Source of the DNA: Dictyocoela muelleri
Taxonomy: Eukaryota; Microsporidia
Direction: 5' to 3'
Length of the DNA stretch: 21,828 bases
NCBI GenBank assembly: GCA_016256075.1
Contig: SDVU01000087.1
Location: forward strand, 1 to 21,828
A model generated the notes under the pieces. It did no database searches. It saw only the letters and a list, made by a program, of their open reading frames with translations, and had not been told where the DNA came from. Position 1 is the stretch's first letter. Each line of letters opens with the position of its first letter. Below are positions 1 to 8,929 of this stretch, one piece after another. The translations under genes and the position numbers were made by a program.

Positions 1-107
1 AATTCTTAATTCTTAATTCTTAATTCTTAATTCTTAATTCTTAATTCTTAATTCTTAATTCTTAATTCTTAATTCTTTATTCTTAATTCTTAATTCTTAA
101 TTTTTAA
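1..107. repeat. 7-bp tandem repeat (TTAATTC)n at the window edge
   Basis: About fifteen head-to-tail copies of the heptamer TTAATTC, with one variant unit (TTTATTC) in the second half. It runs off the left edge of the window, so its full length is unknown. Two more copies sit alone near 607-622. It does not match the TTAGG-type telomere repeat reported for some microsporidia, so I call it a satellite/minisatellite, not a telomere. Confidence 0.9.
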
Positions 108-120
108 AATTTGATTTTAT

Positions 121-160
121 AATATTGAATTTTTAATATTGAATTTTTAATATTGAATTA
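121..160. repeat. 14-bp tandem repeat
   Basis: Nearly three copies of AATATTGAATTTTT in direct tandem, just inside the heptamer array. Simple AT-rich repeat with no other signal. Confidence 0.85.
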
Positions 161-284
161 CATTTTCAATATTTAATTTTAAACCTCACTACGTTTGGTC
201 TTGTCATTTTACCATAGTTGTCAGAATAAATTACACATACTAAAAATTATAATTTTTGATTTCCTAATTTTTAATTGTTGTTTT

Positions 285-383
285 TATTTTTTTATTAACA
301 GGGTCATGCACGATATATACAAAAATTTTCAATAATGTATACAAAAATTTTCAATAATATATACAAAAATTTTATTAAATATA
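285..383. repeat. Repeated flank with 22-bp tandem units, copy 1
   Basis: About three units of a 22-bp motif (ATACAAAAATTTTCAATAAT plus two bases) preceded by a GGGTCATGCA block. A diverged copy, again ending at a pogo-type CAGTGTA end, lies at 1256-1332. The gap between the twin pogo elements (1994-2034) contains a similar piece in reverse. Either the pogo elements repeatedly entered the same host repeat, or this sequence was duplicated together with them. Confidence 0.7.
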
Positions 384-445
384 CAGTGTACCTCCAATAC
401 CGGTTATCACGGTGACCTTTTATTGCTTTACCGGTATTGAAAATA
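384..445. mobile_element. Solo pogo-type transposon end
   Basis: CAGTGTACCTCC preceded by TA, then CAATACCGG, a hairpin-forming ACCGGTATTGAAAATACCGG stretch and AATAAATT. The order is the same as in the left end of the element at 1333 and the right end of the element at 2696. Similarity stops near 445 and no matching second end is seen before 1333, so this is a truncated end and not a whole MITE. Confidence 0.65.
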
Positions 446-1180
446 CCGGGTAAATAAATTGACATGAAAAAAACCGAATTTGGCATTTTTTAAAAAAAGC
501 CTTTTGTTATAATAAATCACAAAAAAATTACATTCGAATATATTTTTTTTACTAAATATTAATATTTAATATATGAATTAGAATATCATCAATTCCGGAT
601 TTTCATTTAATTCTTAATTCTGAATAAGTCATCGGTGTAAAAATGATTATTTTATTTATACGCCTTTATCTTCATATTGTAAAAAAATATCAAAATCATA
701 TTTATAATTTATTTATATTTAATTTTTTTTTGCAATTTTGATTTTTTCTAATATTATAAATTTCCATATATAGTAATTTATTATTTTATAAAATATTAAT
801 TTTACTTTGATTTCCATCTATTTTTTTTGTTCTTCATTTTTAGATGATTTTCGTTTTTTATTTATAGCTAATCTTTCTGTTTCATGCTCATTATAATATA
901 ATCTATCTTTTAAAATAAATTTATTTTTAAATTAATATTTACTCTTCTCTGAATTCCTCCTTTGCGTCACCAATAATCAACTTTCCTCGTTTTAAATCAA
1001 AATTATAGATGTAATTAAATTAATAATTTTCTTGTTTACATATTTATTCAATTTTGAAATTTGTTTTTTTTCCATTTAAGGATACTCCATTTCCTTATAA
1101 ACACCAAAAATCTATTTAAAATATTTAATATTGTTTATGTTTTTATTTAACCTTATTTTTCAAGATTTGATAATTTTTTA
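446..1180. other. AT-rich stretch without recognisable gene
   Basis: No reading frame with a recognisable motif, no tRNA and no long inverted repeat. It holds many short A and T runs and two stray copies of the heptamer found at the window edge. Possibly the body of a decayed element belonging to the solo pogo end, but nothing shows that. Confidence 0.5.
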
Positions 1181-1210
1181 AAAAGGCGTTTTTTCCAAAA
1201 AACGCCTTTT
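1181..1210. repeat. Perfect 14-bp inverted repeat (hairpin)
   Basis: AAAAGGCGTTTTTT and its exact reverse complement are separated by only CC. A second copy of AAAAGGCGTT begins about 20 bp downstream. It has the look of a rho-independent terminator, but in a eukaryote-like context it is better read as a tiny palindrome or the stub of a fold-back element. Confidence 0.8.
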
Positions 1211-1255
1211 ATTTCAATGAATAAACGCAAAAGGCGTTCTATTTTCATTAGGTTT

Positions 1256-1332
1256 ATTATTTTATTTACAGGGGCATGCATTAATATATACAATAATTTT
1301 GAATAATATTTACAAAAATTTTCAATAATATA
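1256..1332. repeat. Repeated flank with 22-bp-like units, copy 2
   Basis: Diverged copy of the block at 285-383: a GGGGCATGCATT block followed by two ATTTACAAAAATTTTCAATA-like units, ending exactly at the TA that precedes the pogo-type element. Confidence 0.7.
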
Positions 1333-1993
1333 CAGTGTATCCACCCAATACTGGTTTTCAAGTGACTTTTTTTTTGCTTGACCGGTATTGAAAAATACCG
1401 GGAAAATAAATTATATATAAAAATTATTAAAAATTAATTATTTGTTATTTGATCTTTTAAAAACATCCTACATATCAGGCTGTCTTTTTGTTTAATTTCT
1501 TTGTAAAAAAATATTTTTTAGACTAAATACACGTTCTAAAAATTCTGAAGCGTAAGCAAAAAATAATCTAACAAGGCATAAACATATTCTAAAGCTTCAA
1601 AATAAGTGTTTTGTCATTTAAAAACTCTGTATCATTCTGATCATCAAGATACAAATTAACTTCTTTATCAGACATTTCATTTTAACAATTTCTTCATTAA
1701 CTTCATTAAGAAAAAATTTGTCATCGATAAATTCAACATAAATAAGGGCACCATAATCTTTTATTGAATTAATATTATTTTTTTAACTGTAAGACGCTTG
1801 AGAGTTATTTTGTTTCAATTTATAACAATAAAAAGATAAAATTTTCTAAAAAAAAACCGTTATTAAAAACCGCATGAAACCGTTATTGAGTATCCATAAA
1901 TACTAAATTATCTTCGGGGTAACTATTATTGTAAAAGAACGTTATTGAGTAGAAACCGTTATTTGGAGGTACCGTTATTGGGAGGTTACACTG
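1333..1993 (-). mobile_element. pogo-type DNA transposon, internally deleted, copy 1
   Basis: 661 bp from CAGTGTATCC to GGTTACACTG, flanked on both sides by TA, the target duplication expected for the Tc1/mariner/pogo superfamily. The right end read inward, CAGTGTAACCTCCCAATAACG, resembles pogo/Tigger termini and is followed by several further copies of an AATAACGGT-like motif (plausible transposase binding sites); the left end repeats CAATACCGG. The interior, read on the minus strand, keeps scraps like a pogo/Tigger transposase C-terminus (acidic DKEVNLYLDDQNDTEF and a leucine-rich tail near EALEYVYALLDYF), with frameshifts. The catalytic core is absent, so it could only move with a transposase supplied in trans. 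Confidence 0.8.
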
Positions 1994-2034
1994 TATTAAT
2001 GGATTTTTTATATATTAATGAAAATTTTTGTATA

Positions 2035-2696
2035 CAGTGTAACCTCTCAATAACAGTACTTCCAAAAAAAAGGTCTCCAGTCAATAACGGTTTTTTTTAA
2101 AAAAATTATTTTTTCAGAAGAGAATTTCGTATTTTTACGACACCTAATAACAGTTTCATGCAATTTTTATTCCGGTTTCATTTTTTTAGTGAAAAAATTA
2201 TCTTTTATGGTTAGAAAAATTGAAGAATAACTTGCAAGCGTCTTATAGTTAGAAAATAAAGATGTTTATAAATTAATAGACGACTACGGTGCTCTTATTT
2301 ATGTTGAATTTATCGATAATATTTTTTATTAATGAAGTCAATGAAGAAATTGTTAAAATTAAATGTCTGATAAAGAAGTTAATTTGTATCTTGATGATCA
2401 GAATGATACATACTGGATTTGAACAACAAATAACTTATTTTGTACTTTAGCATATGTGGCTGCCTTAGAATATTTTTTTTTCCATACGATTCAGAATTTT
2501 CATACCGTGTATTTAGTTTAAAGAATATTTTATCATGGAAAAAAAGAAAGCCTGATATGTTGAAATATTTACAAAGAACAAAAAAAAATTTAAATATTAT
2601 CAAATTTTATAAATAATTTATTTGACCGGTATTTTTCAATACCGGTCAAGCCACAAAAAAAGTAACCGCGAAAACCGGCATTGAGATGGTACACTG
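2035..2696 (+). mobile_element. pogo-type DNA transposon, internally deleted, copy 2
   Basis: 662 bp, flanked by TA, the inverted counterpart of the element at 1333-1993. It starts CAGTGTAACCTCTCAATAAC and ends GATGGTACACTG. The interior carries the same coding scraps on the plus strand: YGALIYVEFID near 2285-2325 and MSDKEVNLYLDDQNDT at 2363-2410, followed by a degraded tail. The two copies have clearly diverged (scattered substitutions and small indels), so the pair is not a very recent duplication. The intervening 41 bp would be the loop of a long hairpin. Confidence 0.8.
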
Positions 2697-2718
2697 TATA
2701 TATGTTATGAACCGGGAT

Positions 2719-2782
2719 TACAACTTCATACGAGTACAACTTCATACGAGTACAACTTCCCAGGATTACAACTTCCCACGAG
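2719..2782. repeat. 16-bp tandem repeat, four units
   Basis: Units are TACAACTTCATACGAG twice, then TACAACTTCCCAGGAT and TACAACTTCCCACGAG. All four have the same 16-bp length, and the only changes are in the second half of the unit. It lies 22 bp outside the end of the second pogo-type element. Confidence 0.9.
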
Positions 2783-3102
2783 ACACAAAAAATAAAACTA
2801 AAAATTGCAAAAAATACATAAAACTGCGAATTATTATTTTTTTATTAAGTAAATTCATGTAAAATACTGATTTAATAGCCAACATGGGGTCACTTGAGAG
2901 TCGTTTTAAATATAAAAAAAGATTTTAGTATAGATTTATATATAAAGAAATTCTTCATTTCTGTTCTAAATACGTTTTTTTTAGAGATTTACTTCAGCTC
3001 GCTTCACCCTATCTCTCATTGATATTCTAAGAAGCCCGAGAGATGTAAATCTTTTAGTTTATTAGTAAGTTTGTAGAAAAGAAAGGTGTTTTGTTAATAT
3101 AC
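2783..3102. other. AT-rich gap, no gene seen
   Basis: No motif-bearing frame. There is a short inverted pair AGATTTAC / GTAAATCT around 2985-3055 enclosing a somewhat less AT-rich stretch. I could not fold it into a tRNA. Confidence 0.4.
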
Positions 3103-4222
3103 AGTAAATGGAGTTAAATGGCGTCTTTGAGATTAAATGGCGTCTTTGAAAAAATAAAAAAAATAAAAATAATAAAAAACGAAACTAAAAATTTATTTGC
3201 AAAATTAATAGAAAGAGTTAAATCTTAATGTTTTTTTAGTCTTATGCTCCACAAAAAATTTTATTAGATACTCGGAATAGTTTTCATTGCTTATTCTCTG
3301 TTTTTTACGCAAGAAAGGTTTCATATGGCTTCACATTCTTTCGCCATTCTGTGTATGAACAGCTAAATATCCTCGTCAACAAAGTTAATAGAATGATTAA
3401 CACATCTGTCTTTTTAACTATCATTATTTTGTAAAACTGAAGCGTAAGCTCTCCACTGATCTGTTATTAAACTACCTGTTCAATGTATTCAGATATTATA
3501 TGATTGATTGTATCTGCATTTTTATTTGCAATAGTGACAACAAAGGCTTTTTCGACCCTCTTTCGACACCTCCTATGTACAATTGTCCATCTGTAGATCT
3601 TCTACAATTATAACTGCGTTCAAAAACAGACTTTTATCGATTTCAACAATTTTATTGTCCAATCTGCATTCAACCGCCAATTTTCTCATTATTTGTGTAT
3701 ACATAATTACAAATAGCTTCTCTGACGAATACAGAATACTCAGAAATAGTTTTTCCTATCAATATCTAAATCATAAGCAATGTCTTGGTGTGAAATACGT
3801 TTTATGTATTGGTAGAAAATTAAAAAAAATATATTTCATAATTAATCTACTACCAGAGAAAACACTGTTATTTTGTAAATTGTATGAAAACGGCATGATA
3901 TTTTGCAATCTCAATGATAGCCGTCACACAACGATTTTCGCTTGACATATGACATTAGAACACCATTATACATCTTTGACAAATCAGAGTATTACATATA
4001 AGACCGAGAAGCGCTAAGAATACGTTTCTTGTTCTGTCACTAGAAAAAACACAGTATATTGATGATTCTGTAATTTAAGATTAAGAATTTCTTCATCAGT
4101 ATAGATTTTTTTTTGGATTTACTATTTCTTTTGTTTTATTTCTCACCATTATAAGAATGGCGTTTTGAAAATTTTTAAAGACGCCATTTAATCTCAAAGA
4201 CGCCATTTAATACCCATTTACT
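3103..4222 (-). mobile_element. ISXO2/Merlin-type DNA transposon, broken (element 1)
   Basis: About 1.1 kb bounded by roughly 50-bp terminal inverted repeats. Each end begins AGTAAATGG and then contains TTAAATGGCGTCTTT twice in tandem; the right end shows the same order on the other strand. The interior encodes an ISXO2-type transposase on the minus strand. No short target duplication is visible. The two flanks share a few short collinear matches (TTTATT, TTGTAGA, TTGTTAA), which could be the ghost of a long direct repeat but are weak in such AT-rich DNA. Confidence 0.8.
3205..4149 (-). pseudogene. ISXO2-like (DDE_Tnp_IS1595) transposase, broken
   Basis: Likely cut-and-paste transposase of the Merlin/IS1016 group. 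The ATG at 4149-4147 (MVRNKTKEIV) opens the frame and a stop at 3205-3207 closes it after RLKKTLRFNSFY. In between, pieces in shifting frames keep family hallmarks: a Cys-rich N-terminal region (ICQRC), IVEIDKSLF at the first catalytic Asp (the usual DE is DK here), YIGGVE/RGSKKAFVV-like strand residues, ITDQWRAYA carrying the second Asp, and a VNHS..FVDED segment before the HTQN motif. Several stops and frameshifts interrupt it. Antisense reading of this region gives a 120-codon open frame that is only a shadow. Confidence 0.8.
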
Positions 4223-5344
4223 ACCGACTTATTTATTCTAGATTGTAGACCTTCTGCATAATTATTTGTTAAACCTCTACATAGAAATCTTTTAAAATGA
4301 AAATTTGAACCGTTAAATGAAAGCAATTATGTACTTTCCTTTCCTCGGATATAGATTAACACATTGATTATAGAGAATAAATTTTAGATTTTTATTCGTT
4401 GTGTGCGTGGTAAGTTGTTTTCTGGACCCTCAACCCTTTTAAAATGTCTGAAGAGATGAATCAAACTGCAAGCAGGCAATTTGGGCGTGCCAATAAATTT
4501 TTTTAAATCTCGATCGATGGGCGCACGACATATTTGCATGCACAATACCGAAAAAAGACAAAATAAAGACTTGTAGATTTTTTGTTCTTTGGGCTTTCAA
4601 ATAAGACAATATTTTGTCATAAACACAGTGCTTATAATACTTTTATTATACCAATTAAACAGTTAGGCATAAATATGAATTTATAAATAGATACATGCAT
4701 TAACACTCTTGCTTTAGATTATTAAACAATTTATAAAATAGGAGATCGAATCGAAGATGAGAATAAACCAAATTAGCAGGATAAGTTTTAAAAATAAATA
4801 TAATTTTACTATCATAATAAACAAAGGAAGAAATTTTAGATTTGATAAAAATTTTATTTTTTTTAATTTTTTATTAAAAAAATATTATATATTCAATAAT
4901 GTGCGTAAATTTAAGACTAGCTTGTTGCGGAAATTTAAGTCGAGATCTGAAGATTGTGCATAAGAGTAAAATTTTATGCATAAAAGGTCAAAAATCGTTT
5001 AAGCTCAATGTGAGTTTTCAGATATTTTAATTAATAGTGATTATTGAACTTTTCTGATCACATTGATGATTTTTTTGAAATTTACATCAGATATAGGTAA
5101 CCCATTTTTTAAATATTTTAAAAAACAAATCATAAAATTTAGTCTATAAGTATATTATCATAAAATTATTTTTATTTGATCTTTATTCCAAGAACAATAT
5201 TTGACGCTTCTAATTTGGATTTTAAGGGTTACTATGATAATAGTTGAAAATGATTTCAATTATAGAAGTTTAAATTAGTTTGCACAAACTTCTAAAAAAA
5301 TATTTTTACACTATGTTTTCTCTGGAACTCTTACGTTTTTTATT
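4223..5344. other. 1.1-kb stretch with no supported gene
   Basis: No recognisable domain on either strand. A 68-codon ATG frame at 4757-4963 is mostly Lys, Asn, Phe and Ile with no motif, and I do not accept it. A 20-codon frame starts at 4445 eight bases after a CCC (MSEEMNQTASRQFGRANKFF then stop); it could be a remnant of a gene start. 4412-4550 is less AT-rich than its surroundings. Confidence 0.45.
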
Positions 5345-5420
5345 GAAAATGAACTGTCTTATGAGGCGCGCGTTCTGCGCCACCCGCGCCATTAGCGCCA
5401 CTTTTTTTATTAAAGAAAAG

Positions 5421-5489
5421 TGTCACAACGAGACTCGAGCCTGCTAAAATTGCCTAGCAATTATTATCTGTACCACTGGACTACACAAC
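5421..5489 (-). other. tRNA-like sequence in left arm (pol III promoter-like)
   Basis: On the minus strand it reads GTTGTGTAGTCCAGTGG, with a perfect A-box consensus (TAGTCCAGTGG), and then GGCTCGAGTCT, close to a B box. A TTTT run follows directly, as a pol III terminator would. The GTTGTG start can pair with TGTGAC at the end largely by wobble pairs, and AATTGC/GCAATT can form an arm in the anticodon position. The head resembles the tRNA-Glu/Gly type, but the fold is poor and no credible anticodon is present, so it is tRNA-derived and not a working tRNA. Confidence 0.65.
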
Positions 5490-6227
5490 CTAAAATAATA
5501 GATTATAATCAATATAACTATTTTTTAATAAATTAGGTTGATGATAAAAATTATAGATAATTATATTATATATAACGCAGCGCACCCCACGCACCAGTAG
5601 CCCACATTTATTTAATTTAATAAAAAATAGCAATACTGTTATTCGAAATTGATAAAATTCGATCTTAAATATTCATGAATTTTATACCAAAGGACATGAA
5701 AATATAGAAATAAAATTATTTAGGAATTAGATAATTATAAAGCGGAAAGGCGATTATAATAGCAAAGAAAGGTTCTTTATCCTTATATACCCCTACTCTG
5801 AAAAAAATATCACAAATTACAGAATATGGAACTAGCAATAAAGAATAAAATTTACTTTATGTAGTTTTTCATGCATATTGTAAGAATCGGTGTCAATAAA
5901 ACCCTATATTTCCAAGTTTAGTAAATTTCAATAAAGCCTTAGATTTACCTAACTCAGAAATATAGGCTTATATAAAAAGCTATTTTTACATAATGTATAT
6001 AAGGCTACATAGAGTAAATTTTATTTTATCTTGCTAGTGCCATGTTTGTTAGTTTACAATATTTTATCAGAGATATGCTATCTAAGGAAAAAGAATACAA
6101 ACATTTCTCGATTATAAGAAAAATTTACTTATAGTATCTTATCTATTTATCTTAAATATGAATTTGACACGAAATCTTTTATTCATTAATAAAAAATAGT
6201 TATATTGATTATAATTTATTATTTTAA

Positions 6228-6297
6228 GTTCTGTAGTTTAGTGGTACAGATAATAATTGATAGAAAATTTTAGCGGATTCGAGCCTCGCTGTGACAC
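6228..6297 (+). other. tRNA-like sequence in right arm (pol III promoter-like)
   Basis: Inverted partner of the sequence at 5421-5489: A-box-like TAGTTTAGTGG at 6234-6244, B-box-like GGATTCGAGCC at 6275-6285, and a TTTTC run directly after at 6298. Compared with the left copy it has substitutions in the acceptor-like and anticodon-like arms, so no complete cloverleaf forms. Confidence 0.65.
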
Positions 6298-6355
6298 TTT
6301 TCTTTAATAAAAAAAAATGCGCTAATTGCGCGTGTGGCGCGCTGTGCGCGAAACA

Positions 6356-6975
6356 TACTTTCTATATACCTAGTGTATATCCACATATCTCAGTACTAAG
6401 ATTATTAAATTTAAGTACCGTTCGACCCGACCTCTTTACCCGATAAAAGTCTCGAAATAGCAACATAAAAGTTGCAAATCGGATTTACCGAGATGCGAAT
6501 ATACTTGTATATTACTGCGATAATGTAATAAATTCATCAAAATTAAAAAAACGAAAAGAGTATTTTAAAAACTTTAAAAAGGTCGCAAAATATAGAAAAT
6601 ATATATTTTTCACAGTAATTATGAAATACTATATTTTTAGAAAATCCTTAGATTTCTAGCTAAATAACTCAGATCTTCGGTATATTACTCAGGCCTCTAG
6701 GGCTCGGGTTCTATTGAGAATGACTAATCTGAATTATAGTATAAAAAGTAAAAAAAAAACACTTTTGTCAATAAAAAACGTCTTGACAATATAAAAATTC
6801 TAATTTGATATAAAATGTAGTTATTGCTTGTAATTAATAAAGAAGAAAAAAGTATGCAAAACAGAGTATAATTTTATATACTTCTCCATTATTTTAATCT
6901 TTATTTCTTTTGACAAGCTACTCGGTGATTATATTGATATAAAATTGAATATATAGCCATTTTTTAAATTTAATA
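6356..6975. other. AT-rich gap, no gene seen
   Basis: No motif-bearing frame and no clear repeat. There is one less AT-rich patch around 6690-6725 (GGCCTCTAGGGCTCGGG). It does not fold as a tRNA. Confidence 0.4.
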
Positions 6976-6983
6976 GACTTTTT

Positions 6984-7323
6984 GGTTCTTACCCGGACAC
7001 CAGATCCCCCTAAAAAGAGTAAAGTCTCATTCATTGGAGCAAAAACATGATTATTATTTGAAATAAGCTCAAAATCACGATAACTTTCCAAATACGTAGA
7101 ATTATATTATATAAGATTTTATGGGCTTCTAAAAATTATCGCAAATCGACAATTTTAAAAAACCCTCCTTAAAATCATATTATTATATAATTCTACGTAT
7201 ACGGAAAGGTATCGTGATTTTGAGCTTATTTCAAATAATAATCATGTTTTTGTTCTAATAAATGAGACTTTACTCTTTATATGTTAGAGGGGTGGGTACG
7301 GGGCTTATGTCCGGGAGAGAACC
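6984..7323. mobile_element. 340-bp MITE with perfect 8-bp target duplication
   Basis: Starts GGTTCTTACCCGGACA and ends TGTCCGGGAGAGAACC. Inverted arms of about 130 bp include the shared run TTGAAATAAGCTCAAAATCA. It is flanked on both sides by GACTTTTT (6976-6983 and 7324-7331), an exact 8-bp duplication. An 8-bp duplication with GG-starting ends suits Merlin/ISXO2-driven insertion; P and hAT elements also give 8 bp, but their usual termini differ. No coding capacity. Confidence 0.9.
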
Positions 7324-7949
7324 GACTTTTTACTAATGGTTATTATAAATATTAGTTTTTCTATATAAAAAAATTTTAAATCAATCCTATTATACCTCCA
7401 GTAAATCACCCAATACTATTATACCCTCATAGAAATTTTATAAAAAAAATCATAAAATTTGAAATATTAATATACAGATTTAATATGTAATTCAAAAAAA
7501 AAATAAAAAACTATTTTTATTATATTTTTATAATTTCATGGGAAAGGAATTGCTTTATATTTAAATCGATCAAAAAATAAAAAATATGTTAACAAAGATT
7601 TTCTATCTTCTTCTTTTCAACTTCTTTGGACTTTGATAAACAATTTTAATTTATTGTTAGATGATTCAACATTCTGAGTATGAGCACCGGATATTGAATC
7701 AAAAATATTATTAACACGTGTAATCTTCTCGTTAAAGTACTTATACGTATTCCTTAAATTATCATAGCGAACTAATCATCTGTATAGATTATTGAACCTG
7801 CACAGACCACTCTATTGATTATTGGCAGTAGAGCGTTGGCGTCAAGTGATGGAACAATTTCTGCATATCCAACACTAGAGGGATTTGGATCATGCCTATT
7901 ATATTCCCGGGGTGGATATAATAGGCATGATGTTATAATTTTTAAAATT

Positions 7950-8035
7950 TTATAAAATTTAAAAATTTATTTAAAACATTTATTTAAAAAATTTATTTAA
8001 AAAATTTATTTGAAAAATTTATTTGAAAAATTAAA
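7950..8035. repeat. AT-rich tandem repeat, about 15-bp units
   Basis: Five or so units of ATTTATTTAAAAAA with slight variation (AAAACATTT, GAAAAATTT), inside element B just after its left end. Confidence 0.7.
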
Positions 8036-8130
8036 AAAAATGATATTTTATGCTGAATTTAAATATTTAATTAAACTTATTTAATTTACTTTTAAAATAT
8101 AAAATATTGCTTGAAACAACCTGTCGCTTT

Positions 8131-8201
8131 TAAAGAAAATATAGCATAATTCTTTTAATAACACATATCTATCATTAGTTTCTACTTCCTTTCGATTTTT
8201 T
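8131..8201. repeat. Direct repeat (about 71 bp) left of element C
   Basis: Starts TAAAGAAAATATAG and ends CTTTCGATTTTTT. It is paired with 8930-9001; by eye roughly 85% of positions agree, with a few one- to two-base gaps. It is part of the coding sequence for the C-terminal region of transposase B. Confidence 0.8.
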
Positions 8202-8929
8202 GAGAAGTCGTCAAAATTTTCAGGCGACAACTCGTCACAAAAAATAATAAATAAAAAAATTTTTGGTTCTCAGACAAGTTAGTCTCGCCTCATTTTTTAG
8301 GTAATCGTTGTACAAAAAGGATTTTAATAAATATTATTTCGATTAAACGTTAATTAACTAGTTAACACCAGTTATAATTTTAAATAAATTTTAACAACCA
8401 AATATTCAAATATTCTAAAATTTCATATATAGATGTTAAAAAATTTCAAAAATTATAACTATAGATAACTCGTGATTTCAAGTTTAAGCAAATAAGATTT
8501 ATGAATTTTTTAGACAACGTTTTCAAAAAAATAAAAGTGTGAATAACAAGTTTAATAACCAGAAGTTCCCATCCTCATTGATATTTGTGTTTTTAAAATC
8601 AATTTATGGTTTTAGATATTAGCTGGCGCCCCATAAATTTTTCCGACAAAGCATCTCATAAATTTTGACTAGTTGACGCATATAAATTTTGACAAATTAA
8701 TCTATAAAAATTCAAACGAGTTTTAGCCCCATAAAATTTAGTGTGTTCAGCGTCAACTCGTGCAATGGGGCGACATGACACCCATCCTTTAATCTAAGGT
8801 TAGAATTACGAAATATGAGGTGTAATAAAAGTTGATAAATAACATTTTTTTAAATATATATATATCTAAGTTTTTTTGTGACGAGTTGTCTCCTGAAAAT
8901 TTGACGAGTTGACGCTCAGTCGTCCATGT
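8202..8929. mobile_element. Non-coding TIR element C, nested in B
   Basis: About 728 bp. The left end has TCGTCAAAATTTTCAGGCGAC followed by AACTCGTCACAAAAAA; the right end has the inverse (TTTTTTGTGACGAGTTGTCTCCTGAAAA), then an extra GACGAGTTGACGCTCAGTCGTC not seen at the left. There is no coding frame. Inside is a smaller unit (8626-8772) bounded by GCGCCCCAT and its inverse, with several CATAAATTTT and GTTGACGC words. The family is not recognised. It is bracketed by direct repeats of about 71 bp that look like a duplicated stretch of its target. Confidence 0.7.

Larger units (their letters stand above)
5345..6355. mobile_element. Fold-back element with tRNA-like arms
   Basis: About 1 kb with long inverted arms. 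The outer arms (about 5350-5535 and 6185-6350) match in order: a GC-rich block of GCGC-type words, an A/T spacer TTTATTAAAGAAAAG, a tRNA-like sequence, then a shared 50-bp AT-rich block containing ATAACTATTTTTTA. A second inner pair is also inverted (5830-5862 against 6006-6040, around ACTAGCAA and AAATTTACT). The middle is asymmetric by roughly 150 bp. No coding sequence is seen. Each arm could be transcribed outward from its tRNA-like promoter. It can be read as two head-to-head tRNA-derived SINE-like units or as one non-autonomous fold-back transposon. Confidence 0.7.

Noticed and set aside
1-107. Telomere
   Set aside because: The unit TTAATTC is not a known telomere type, and the array is followed by other simple repeats. 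Only the window edge suggests it.
304-486. 60-codon minus-strand frame
   Set aside because: Composed of the 22-bp repeat units and the pogo end; no coding features.
1181-1210. Bacterial-type intrinsic terminator
   Set aside because: The shape fits, but there is no gene upstream and the window is eukaryotic in character.
1153-1344. 63-codon minus-strand frame
   Set aside because: Reads through the perfect hairpin, the repeated flank and into the pogo end.
2379-2603. 74-codon minus-strand frame
   Set aside because: Lies inside the second pogo-type element, opposite the strand that carries the transposase-like scraps; no motif.
2719-2782. CRISPR array
   Set aside because: The 16-bp units are directly adjacent, with no spacers.
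3583-3945. 120-codon plus-strand frame
   Set aside because: Antisense shadow of the ISXO2 transposase remnant, whose minus-strand reading shows the family motifs.
4757-4963. 68-codon plus-strand ATG frame
   Set aside because: Residues are almost all Lys, Asn, Phe, Ile and Arg; no domain, no CCC start signal, no supporting context. Chance frame in AT-rich DNA.
5421-5489. A functional tRNA gene
   Set aside because: A and B boxes and a T-run are present, but the stems are mostly wobble or mismatched and no credible anticodon loop forms; the right-arm copy is worse.
7381-7435. A separate small MITE (CCTATTATACC modules)
   Set aside because: The two modules are in direct, not inverted, order and match the opposite end at 10408-10455, so they are better explained as the left end of element A.
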